Source: Desulfuromonadales bacterium C00003107 (GTDB lineage Bacteria; Desulfobacterota; Desulfuromonadia; Desulfuromonadales; Syntrophotaleaceae). Taken from it: a stretch of 12,546 nucleotides of DNA. Both the position numbers and the translations under genes were made by a program. Under the pieces are notes generated by a model that made no database searches, had not been told where the DNA came from, and saw nothing but the letters and a program-made list of their open reading frames with translations. The DNA lies in NCBI GenBank assembly GCA_001751225.1, contig MAXT01000207.1:1-12546 (forward strand), given 5' to 3'. Positions 6,578-12,546 of the stretch are shown piece after piece (the stretch's first letter is position 1; every line of letters begins with the position of its first letter).

Positions 6578-6919
6578 TTATACCTGAAAACTTTTCAAAG
6601 CCTGGGCCTGATCCTGAAAAATTTCAAATACCCTGTGTAATCGGGTCAGTTCGAACATTGATTCTACCTGCGGCTGCAGGCCACAAAGTTTGAGATTGCC
6701 GTTGCGGGCGCTGGCATTTTTAAATCCGGAGACCAGGGCGCCGAGTCCGGACGAATCGACAAACCGAACCCCCTGAAGGTCGACGACCATATCGTTCTTT
6801 CCTTCTTCAAACAGTGTCAGCATTTGGCCCTTCAAATCCGAACTGTTATGTGCGTCGAGGCGTTCCTCCTTAATTTGGATTAGAGTAACGGTATCTCTGG
6901 ATTCAATTGTCGTCAGCAT
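6578..6919 (-). CDS. STAS-domain anti-sigma factor antagonist
   Basis: A 113-residue single STAS domain of the SpoIIAA/RsbV type. Unphosphorylated, such a protein binds the anti-sigma kinase and frees its target; phosphorylation of a conserved serine turns it off. The core motif VVDLQGVRFVDSSGLGAL (about 45-62) contains the phosphoacceptor region Ser56-Ser57. The length is normal for the family. An SD (AAGGAG on the minus strand) sits 7 bases before ATG. It is the first gene of a two-gene minus-strand operon with the RsbW-type kinase, which is its probable partner. Its upstream region is shared with a divergent operon. Confidence 0.92.
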   Translation of the reverse strand: MLTTIESRDTVTLIQIKEERLDAHNSSDLKGQMLTLFEEGKNDMVVDLQGVRFVDSSGLGALVSGFKNASARNGNLKLCGLQPQVESMFELTRLHRVFEIFQDQAQALKSFQV

Positions 6920-6994
6920 TGCATTCTCCTTGAGGCTCCCCCGAACAGGATATGGTATCTTCTGGGTAGGTTATATGCGTGAATCGCCCTTCAT

Positions 6995-7009
6995 GTGACA
7001 TAATATCAC
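6995..7009. promoter_or_regulatory. Quasi-palindrome, possible operator
   Basis: GTGACATAATATCAC matches its reverse complement at 12 of 15 positions, with GTGA/TCAC arms. It resembles a CRP/FNR-class half-site pair, but the central spacing is one base longer than the CRP consensus. It lies 76 bases upstream of the STAS start and contains a TATTAT on the minus strand without a recognisable -35 box. Confidence 0.3.
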
Positions 7010-7203
7010 GTTGTCTTGAAACGTTTGCCAATAATTGTTTGCAGGTCCTGAAACCTGATGCTGTATATAGCCTTTGGTTGCCTGCCGCCAGTGCCTTGCT
7101 TCTGGTGTTTGCGTTCATCGAACTCACGCTAACTGGCCGGATTTTCATAAAGTATTGTCATGCCTGGATGGTCTGTAAAGGATTTTCTGACGGCTCTTGA
7201 AGA

Positions 7204-7230
7204 TTGACCCTCTAAGCATGATATGATACT
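7204..7230 (+). promoter_or_regulatory. Possible promoter of the TPR/peptide-transport operon
   Basis: TTGACC (7204-7209) is a 5/6 match to a -35 box. GATACT (7225-7230) lies 15 bases downstream and is a 4/6 match to a -10 box. The spacing is short. A transcript from here would have a leader of about 100 bases carrying the tandem repeat and the small hairpin. Confidence 0.35.
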
Positions 7231-7269
7231 TGTTCTAACCGTTTGGGACCCAGTAAGGCCCCTGCGCAC

Positions 7270-7287
7270 TTACAATAATTACAATAA
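7270..7287. repeat. 9-bp tandem repeat in the TPR-gene leader
   Basis: TTACAATAA occurs twice in direct succession (7270-7278 and 7279-7287), followed by TTG. This is an AT-rich stretch within a more GC-rich surrounding, 50-70 bases before the TPR start. It could be a binding site read on successive turns or simply slippage; there is no further evidence. Confidence 0.5.
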
Positions 7288-7338
7288 TTGTCTGTTGTCA
7301 GCCGGTGACAGTTTCTCTGTCCCTTCCTAGGAGCCAGC

Positions 7339-9057
7339 ATGGCTGCAAAGTTTGCGATTCTTCTCCTGATGTTAGCCTGCCTGTCCGGTTGTCTGGCTCC
7401 ATCGGTCTATTCTGTACGCGCCGAAACCTTGAATAACAATGACACTCAAGGTTACGTTTCCAGCCTTGAGGATCCATCGGCCAAAGCTCTCTATTATTTT
7501 AGTCTGGCTCGGCTTACAGCGGTAGAAGGTGATTATTCGGCAGCAGTTGAGGCCCTTCAGCAGGCCTTGCAGTACGACCCTAAATCGCCTTATCTGCATC
7601 TGTTCTTGGCTGAACTTTATCTTTCTATGGATGAGGTTCAATTGGCTGTTCGTGCTGCTGAAGACGCCTTGATTTATGCTCCCGAAGATCCTCAACCCTA
7701 TCTGCTCTTGGGGAATCTATATTTTGAGCAGGGTAAGGACGCGGAAGCTATTTCCCACCTGCAAAAAGCCATTGAGCTTGATGCAGAGCAGCAGGAGGCC
7801 TATTTGCGCCTTGGTGTTGCTTATGCGCGCAGCGGTGATAGTGAACAGGCCGTCACCGTTCTGAAGCAGTTGCTGGAACAAGATCCTGACTCGCTGCTGG
7901 CCGGACTGACTTTGGCCCGTGTCTACCGGGAAATTGGCCTTTCTTCCCGAGCCGAGGAGGTCTACCGCGATCTGCTAGAGCGACGTCCCGACCTCGAATC
8001 GGTTTATCTCGAGTTATCCTCTCTTTTTCAGCGACAGGGGGAGTCTGGCAAGGCGGTGGCAGTATTGCGTGAAGCGTTGAGTCAGAAACCCGACAATATC
8101 CCTATTCGTCTGCGCGTAGTGCGTTTGCTGGTTACCAACCGTGATTTTTCAGAGGCGCTGAAAGAACTCGACTTGGTTATAGATCAACACCCTGATGGTG
8201 CCGAGGGTTATCGCCTGCGCGGTCTCATTCTTATGGAGCAGAAGCAGTGGCCCGAGGCCGCAGATTCATTGACGAAGGCCCTGTCCCTGGAGCCGGACTC
8301 GGCTCAAATTCGGTTTTATCTCGGCACCATTTACGAACGGCAGCAGAAGTGGCAACAAGCATATCAGGCCTTTCAAGCTATCGACGCCGACGCCGAACCT
8401 TATGCTGACGCCAGCAGCCATATGGCCTACCTACTGCATCGTATGGGGCGACTTGATGAGGCTGTGGCGCTGCTAAAAGACCGGTTGGCCAATCTTCCGC
8501 CGCGGGCTGAACTCTATGCTTTTTTTTCCAACCTCTATCAAGAACAGGGCAACCTGGACTCTGCTCGGGGCGTATTGCAACAGGGCTTGAGTAAATTGCC
8601 AAAAAGTGCTGATCTACACTATGATCTTGGTGTGCTGTTAGATGTCGATGGCCAGGCCGGAGAAGCTGCTGCCGCCATGCGTAAGGCTATCGAATTGAAT
8701 GGGCAACACGTCGAGGCTTTGAATTACCTGGCCTACTCTTTCGCTGAGCAGGGCATTCATCTAGAAGAGGCCCTGGAATTCGCACAACGTGCTCTAGCCA
8801 TTAATAATGCCGGCCATATTCTCGATACCCTTGGCTGGGTCTATTTCAAGCTTGGCCGTTTTACAGAGGCCCGTCCAGAATTGGAGGCTGCTGCCACCCT
8901 GTTGGCGGATGATGCGGTGGTACAGGAGCATCTCGCTGATGTGTACCGGGCTTTGCAGCTTTATGGACGGGCTCGCCGGACTTATCGCAAGGCTCTGCAG
9001 ATCAAACCTGATGACCCAGCACTTGAAAGCAAACTGAAGGCGTTACCCCATGACTGA
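7339..9057 (+). CDS. Tetratricopeptide-repeat lipoprotein
   Basis: This 572-residue protein opens with a lipoprotein signal peptide (lipobox LSGC, Cys18; the next residue is Leu, so outer-membrane sorting is allowed under the enterobacterial +2 rule). From about residue 47 to 565 it is almost entirely TPR-like helical hairpins, roughly fifteen 34-residue units with the usual pattern (e.g. AYLRLGVAYARSGDSEQAV, 154-172; LHYDLGVLLDVDGQAGEAA, 426-444; ILDTLGWVYFKLGRF, 494-508). TPR arrays bind other proteins, so a scaffold in envelope assembly or transport is plausible, but no specific partner is identifiable. SD AGGAG (7329-7333) lies 5 bases from ATG. Its stop overlaps the next start by 8 bases, so it heads an operon with a LolB-like lipoprotein and a peptide ABC importer. 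Confidence 0.88.
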   Translation: MAAKFAILLLMLACLSGCLAPSVYSVRAETLNNNDTQGYVSSLEDPSAKALYYFSLARLTAVEGDYSAAVEALQQALQYDPKSPYLHLFLAELYLSMDEVQLAVRAAEDALIYAPEDPQPYLLLGNLYFEQGKDAEAISHLQKAIELDAEQQEAYLRLGVAYARSGDSEQAVTVLKQLLEQDPDSLLAGLTLARVYREIGLSSRAEEVYRDLLERRPDLESVYLELSSLFQRQGESGKAVAVLREALSQKPDNIPIRLRVVRLLVTNRDFSEALKELDLVIDQHPDGAEGYRLRGLILMEQKQWPEAADSLTKALSLEPDSAQIRFYLGTIYERQQKWQQAYQAFQAIDADAEPYADASSHMAYLLHRMGRLDEAVALLKDRLANLPPRAELYAFFSNLYQEQGNLDSARGVLQQGLSKLPKSADLHYDLGVLLDVDGQAGEAAAAMRKAIELNGQHVEALNYLAYSFAEQGIHLEEALEFAQRALAINNAGHILDTLGWVYFKLGRFTEARPELEAAATLLADDAVVQEHLADVYRALQLYGRARRTYRKALQIKPDDPALESKLKALPHD

Positions 9058-9868
9058 TTTACCTCTGCAGCGACATGATGGAGAGAAGAGCTTTAAAAAC
9101 TGCTTCCTGTTCAAACGAATGGTGCTGACGGCAGGTCTGGTGTTGCTCTTAGTTCGTTGCGTTCCAGCCCCGATTTCCCCCCAGCTCGTATTAAATGAGC
9201 GAATATTGTTGCAGCGCTTGCAGGCAAATGCCAGCGCTTTTAACAGCCTGCGCGGGATGGCGAGAATTCGTACCGAAGACCCTAGTGGGTCGGCCTCCGC
9301 ACGGCAGGTACTGCTGCTGGCCAAACCGAGCAGTCTGCGAGCCGAAGTACTTGGGCCCTTTGGTCAACCACTGCTGTTGTTGTCCGCCCATGATGGCCAA
9401 TTGAGCGTATCGATGCCGAGGGAACAGCGATTTTTGCAGGGAGCTGCGACGCCCCAGCGAATTGCTCGCTTTACCCGCGCTGCGGTGACAGCGGAACAAT
9501 TGGTGCGCTTGGCCCTCTACGACGTGCCCCTTATCGCCCATGGTGACAGTGTCATGACTCCCCACGAACAAGGCTATCGGTTACTGTTGAATGGGGTCGA
9601 TGGGCAGCGGCAACAGCTCGATTTCGATGCTGTCGGGCGGCTGCTAAGCGCAACCTATATGCAGGGCGAAGAGCCGCTGCTAAAGGTGGCCTACGGCCGT
9701 TTCGATGGCGATCAGCAGGAATTTCCCCGAAAGATGACAGTGACCATGCCTGAGCAGGCCGCGAGTTTTTCCCTGGTCTACAGCGATATTGAATTGAATC
9801 CTGAACTGGCCACGGAGCGTTTCACTCTGCAGCCGCCAGCCGGGGTGGTGTCGGAGGCTCTCCCATGA
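9050..9868 (+). CDS. DUF4292 / LolB-like outer-membrane lipoprotein
   Basis: A 272-residue exported protein. A basic N-terminal stretch (to FKR, 21-23) leads into a hydrophobic segment MVLTAGLVLLLVRC ending at Cys37, then a domain with the look of DUF4292 and the LolA/LolB fold: SLRGMARIR near 67-75, a LRAEVLGPFGQPLLLL segment, and later strands such as FDAVGRLLSATY. LolB-like proteins receive or hold lipids or lipoproteins at the outer membrane, but the function of this family is not established. Oddly, the residue before the presumed lipidated Cys is Arg, where Gly, Ala or Ser is expected. The start at 9050 overlaps the TPR gene by 8 bases with SD GAAGG 9 bases upstream; ATG at 9119 (residue 24) has no SD. 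Its stop overlaps the next start by ATGA. Confidence 0.75.
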   Translation: MTDLPLQRHDGEKSFKNCFLFKRMVLTAGLVLLLVRCVPAPISPQLVLNERILLQRLQANASAFNSLRGMARIRTEDPSGSASARQVLLLAKPSSLRAEVLGPFGQPLLLLSAHDGQLSVSMPREQRFLQGAATPQRIARFTRAAVTAEQLVRLALYDVPLIAHGDSVMTPHEQGYRLLLNGVDGQRQQLDFDAVGRLLSATYMQGEEPLLKVAYGRFDGDQQEFPRKMTVTMPEQAASFSLVYSDIELNPELATERFTLQPPAGVVSEALP

Positions 9869-11508
9869 GTTTGCCGAACAACAGGCTAGGGTTGATAGGG
9901 ATGCTGCTGATTGTGTGCTGCCTGGGGCTGGCCTGCGGTTGCGACCGGCGTGACGACGATCTAGCAGGGCAGGGGCAGGCAGGACCGCCTGTGGCCGGTG
10001 ACACCTTGATTTGGGGGTCTATCGGTGACGCTTCTACCCTGTTGCCGGTGTTGGCTTCTGATTCGGCTTCTTCCGATATCAATGGCTTGGTCTACAACGG
10101 ACTAGTTCGCTACGATAAAGATTTGCGCATTGAAGGCGATCTTGCTGAAAACTGGGAAATTTCTGCGGATGATCTGACTATTACCTTTCATTTGCGGCGG
10201 GATGTCACATGGCATGACGGCGCCCCCTTTAGCGCAGAAGATGTCCTCTTTACCTACCAGCTGCTGGTCGATCCGAAGACGCCTACCGCCTATGCCGAGC
10301 GCTACCGGCAGGTGGCCAAGGCAGAGGTTCTGGACCCTTACACCTTTCGTGTCACCTATGAGAAGCCGTTGGCAACTGCCCTGATCAGTTGGGGGTTCGC
10401 CGTTCATCCCAAACATCTGCTGGAGGGGACCGAGATCACCAAAAGTCCCCTGGCTAGTCATCCCGTTGGCACCGGCCCGTTTCGTTTTGTTGAATGGCGG
10501 CGCGGCGAAAGGATCGTGCTCGAAGCTAACTCCGACTATTATGAAGGCTGCCCCTATCTTCGCCGTGTTGTTTATCGTGTTATTCCCGATCTTACCACCA
10601 TGTTTCTTGAACTTCAGTCTGGCGGTCTCGACTACATGGAACTGACACCTCTGCAGTATGCCATGCAGACCGATACCCCGGCCTTTCGTCGCCGTTTTAA
10701 CAAGTATCGATATCCTGATTCTTCTTACTCCTACCTGGGATACAATCTTCGCCGCCCTATTTTTCAAGATAAACGCGTGCGTCAGGCCATGTCCTACGCC
10801 ATCGATAAACAGGAACTCATCGACGGCGTACTGCTCGGTCTGGGACAGGTTGCTACAGGCCCTTACAAACCCGGCTCCTGGCCCCACAATACTGCCGTGT
10901 CTCACTACCCCTACGACCCAAAGCGCGCGAAGGCCCTGCTTGCCGAAGCGGGCTGGCACGATCTAAGCGGTGACGGCATCCTCGAAAAGGACGGCCGGCC
11001 GTTTGAGTTTACTATCATGACCAACCAGGGAAACGATAAACGGATTAAGTCCGGAGAAATTATTCAGCGACGGTTTCTCGAAGTGGGCATAAAGGTCAAG
11101 TTGCGGGTTATCGAGTGGGCCGCGTTTCTCAAGGAATTTCTAGAACCCAGGAATTTTGACGCCATCATCATGGGCTGGTCCATCCCCATCGATCCCGATG
11201 GTTATGATGTCTGGCATTCGAGCAAAACCCGGCTTGGCGAGCTGAATTTTATTAGCTACCAGAATGAAGAGGTCGACCGATTGTTGGAGCAGGGGCGCCG
11301 GACTCTTCAGGAGGAACGCCGTAAGAAAATCTATGACCGCATCCAGCAGATCCTGGCCGAGGAACAGCCTTACACCTTTCTCTATGTTCCCGATGTTTTG
11401 CCGACGGTGGCCAGTCGGGTTCATGGTATCAAGCCAGCTCCGTCCGGTATTGGATATAATTTTATACGCTGGTATGTGCCGGAAGACAAACAGAAGTATC
11501 TGCGCTGA
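9865..11508 (+). CDS. Peptide ABC transporter substrate-binding lipoprotein
   Basis: A 547-residue extracytoplasmic solute-binding protein of family 5 (SBP_bac_5; DppA/OppA type), which captures peptides or similar solutes for an ABC importer. A lipoprotein signal ends near Cys24 or Cys26 (GLACGC). Family landmarks include GDTLIWGSIGDASTLLPVL (44-62), the motif VTWHDGAPFSAEDVLFTY (113-130), SHPVGTGPFRFVEW (204-217), and DKRVRQAMSYAIDKQELI in the second lobe. The length is typical. SD GGAGG (9853-9857) lies 7 bases before ATG; the ATGA overlap with the preceding gene implies coupled translation. The permease gene follows after 54 bases, so this is the binding component of that transporter. The ligand (di-/oligopeptide, nickel or other) cannot be told from sequence. 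Confidence 0.93.
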   Translation: MSLPNNRLGLIGMLLIVCCLGLACGCDRRDDDLAGQGQAGPPVAGDTLIWGSIGDASTLLPVLASDSASSDINGLVYNGLVRYDKDLRIEGDLAENWEISADDLTITFHLRRDVTWHDGAPFSAEDVLFTYQLLVDPKTPTAYAERYRQVAKAEVLDPYTFRVTYEKPLATALISWGFAVHPKHLLEGTEITKSPLASHPVGTGPFRFVEWRRGERIVLEANSDYYEGCPYLRRVVYRVIPDLTTMFLELQSGGLDYMELTPLQYAMQTDTPAFRRRFNKYRYPDSSYSYLGYNLRRPIFQDKRVRQAMSYAIDKQELIDGVLLGLGQVATGPYKPGSWPHNTAVSHYPYDPKRAKALLAEAGWHDLSGDGILEKDGRPFEFTIMTNQGNDKRIKSGEIIQRRFLEVGIKVKLRVIEWAAFLKEFLEPRNFDAIIMGWSIPIDPDGYDVWHSSKTRLGELNFISYQNEEVDRLLEQGRRTLQEERRKKIYDRIQQILAEEQPYTFLYVPDVLPTVASRVHGIKPAPSGIGYNFIRWYVPEDKQKYLR

Positions 11509-11562
11509 CAGTGGTCCTGGAAAAGGGGTAATAAGTCAGCTATTTGAATGGGCAAGGTTAAT

Positions 11563-12537
11563 ATGTTGCTTTATCTTTTAAAGCGTCTCTTTATGATGGT
11601 TCCGCTATTGTTGGGGATTACTCTGATCTCTTTTGTGGTGATCCATCTGGCCCCCGGTGAGCCGACCGATATGCAGACGCAACTCAACCCCGAGGTCAGT
11701 GTTGAGCTGCAGCAGCGGCTACGTGCCCAATACGATCTCGATCAGCCGCTTATGGTTCAGTACGGCAAATGGCTCGGGAGGCTGGTGCGTTTTGACTTCG
11801 GCGATTCCTTCTCCCAGGATCGACGGCCTGTGACCGCCAAGATCGCCGAGCGGTTGCCGGTGACCATTCTGATCAATGTTCTTTCCATCGGCTTGATTCT
11901 GCTTGTGGCGGTCCCCATCGGCATTGTTTCGGCGGTGCGGCGCAACTCTCATTTCGACCGTTTGACCACTATCTTTGTCTTTATCGGTTTCGCCACCCCC
12001 TCCTTCTGGTTGGCTCTGTTGTTGATGGATGTGCTTGGGGTGCGCTACGGGCTGTTTCCCATTGTCGGCCTTAAGTCTTTAGGCTACGAATATTTGAGCT
12101 GGTCCGAACAAATTCTCGATATGGCGCACCATCTGGTGCTGCCGGTTTTCGTTTCGGCTTTTGGTGGCTTGGCCGGATTTTCCCGCTACATGCGAGCTAA
12201 CATGTTGGAGGTTATCCGCCAGGATTATATTCTCACCGCCCGGGCCAAGGGTTTGACGGAAAAGGCGGTGATCTGGAAACATGCTCTACGCAATGCGCTG
12301 CTGCCGGTGATTACCATCCTTGGACTGTCGGTGCCGGGTCTGATTGGAGGCAGCGTGATCTTCGAGACGATTTTTGCTATCCCTGGCATGGGCAAGCTCT
12401 TTTACGACGGGGTTATGATGCGTGATTATCCGCTGATCATGGGGATATTGGTGATTGGCGCGGTATTGACCTTGGTGGGTAACCTGCTGGCGGATCTGGG
12501 TTATGCGCTGGCCGATCCTCGCATCCGCCACAGTTAG
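11563..12537 (+). CDS. Peptide ABC transporter permease (DppB/OppB type)
   Basis: A 324-residue inner-membrane permease of the binding-protein-dependent type. [21 protein letters not shown] is the classic DppB-type N-terminus with the first membrane helix. Further landmarks are FDFGDSF, a six-helix core, and the cytoplasmic EAA loop (about residues 219-248; [14 protein letters not shown] ... HALRNALLP) that docks on the ATPase. It ends [14 protein letters not shown], as the family does. I start it at 11563, where AAGG lies 5 bases upstream; an in-frame ATG at 11548 lacks an SD and adds five residues. After the TAG stop an ATG at 12543 is where a DppC-type partner would begin, but only four bases are visible. 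The ATPase genes are presumably further downstream. Confidence 0.94.
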   Translation: MLLYLLKRLFMMVPLLLGITLISFVVIHLAPGEPTDMQTQLNPEVSVELQQRLRAQYDLDQPLMVQYGKWLGRLVRFDFGDSFSQDRRPVTAKIAERLPVTILINVLSIGLILLVAVPIGIVSAVRRNSHFDRLTTIFVFIGFATPSFWLALLLMDVLGVRYGLFPIVGLKSLGYEYLSWSEQILDMAHHLVLPVFVSAFGGLAGFSRYMRANMLEVIRQDYILTARAKGLTEKAVIWKHALRNALLPVITILGLSVPGLIGGSVIFETIFAIPGMGKLFYDGVMMRDYPLIMGILVIGAVLTLVGNLLADLGYALADPRIRHS

Positions 12538-12546
12538 TGATTATGG

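Larger units (their letters stand above)
6920..7338. other. Divergent non-coding region between STAS and TPR operons
   Basis: About 420 bases separate the two divergent starts. I see no convincing gene on either strand. The region holds a quasi-palindrome (6995-7009), a candidate + strand promoter (7204-7230), a 9-bp tandem repeat (7270-7287) and a small GACAG/CTGTC hairpin (7307-7321) just before the SD of the TPR gene. No clear promoter for the minus-strand pair was found. Confidence 0.5.

Noticed and set aside
6903..7148. 81-codon minus-strand frame upstream of and overlapping the STAS gene
   Set aside because: It would run through the STAS SD and start, has no SD of its own, and shows no domain features.
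6979..7200. GTG-started 73-codon + strand frame with a hydrophobic stretch
   Set aside because: It has no good SD and no recognisable family, and its composition looks like translated non-coding DNA with several rare Cys and Trp residues.
10102..10959. 285-codon antisense frame opposite the binding-protein gene
   Set aside because: It is opposite a clearly conserved SBP_bac_5 coding region and lacks any domain or ribosome-binding signal.

Overview
The window looks like chromosomal core-genome DNA from a Gram-negative deltaproteobacterium (Desulfobacterota), most likely a Desulfuromonas/Pelobacter/Geobacter-type organism. This placement is inferred from the rpsA-sppA-ihfB order, the lipoprotein-rich peptide-transporter operon, the STAS/anti-sigma pair and moderate GC content; no marker gene fixes the genus. 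There are no insertion sequences, phage genes, CRISPR arrays, tRNAs or rRNAs.

Left part (1-3342, + strand): the 3' part of rpsA (ribosomal protein S1, cut by the window edge), a hairpin terminator/attenuator, sppA (signal peptide peptidase), ihfB (IHF beta) and a hotdog-fold thioesterase, closed by a strong hairpin terminator that works on both strands.

Middle (3343-6112): the 399 bases between the thioesterase and the next coding start are not empty. The minus strand carries a 6S RNA (ssrS) with its own sigma70-type promoter, a long bulged closing helix, a central bubble and sequence blocks shared with E. coli 6S RNA. On the + strand follow an S4-domain RluA-type pseudouridine synthase, lgt (prolipoprotein diacylglyceryl transferase) and, overlapping lgt by 4 bases, a HAD phosphatase.

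Minus-strand pair (6138-6919): a STAS anti-anti-sigma protein followed by an RsbW-type ATP-binding anti-sigma protein, i.e. a partner-switching module without an adjacent sigma factor. It converges on the HAD gene and diverges from the next operon across about 420 non-coding bases.

Right part (7339-end, + strand): a tight operon of a large TPR lipoprotein, a DUF4292/LolB-like lipoprotein, a peptide/oligopeptide-binding lipoprotein and a DppB-type permease. The window ends as the next gene, probably the DppC-type permease, would begin. The overlapping starts imply that two cell-envelope lipoproteins are made together with a peptide importer.

The clearest item beyond ordinary protein annotation is the 6S RNA. 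The rest is mostly conventional housekeeping sequence.
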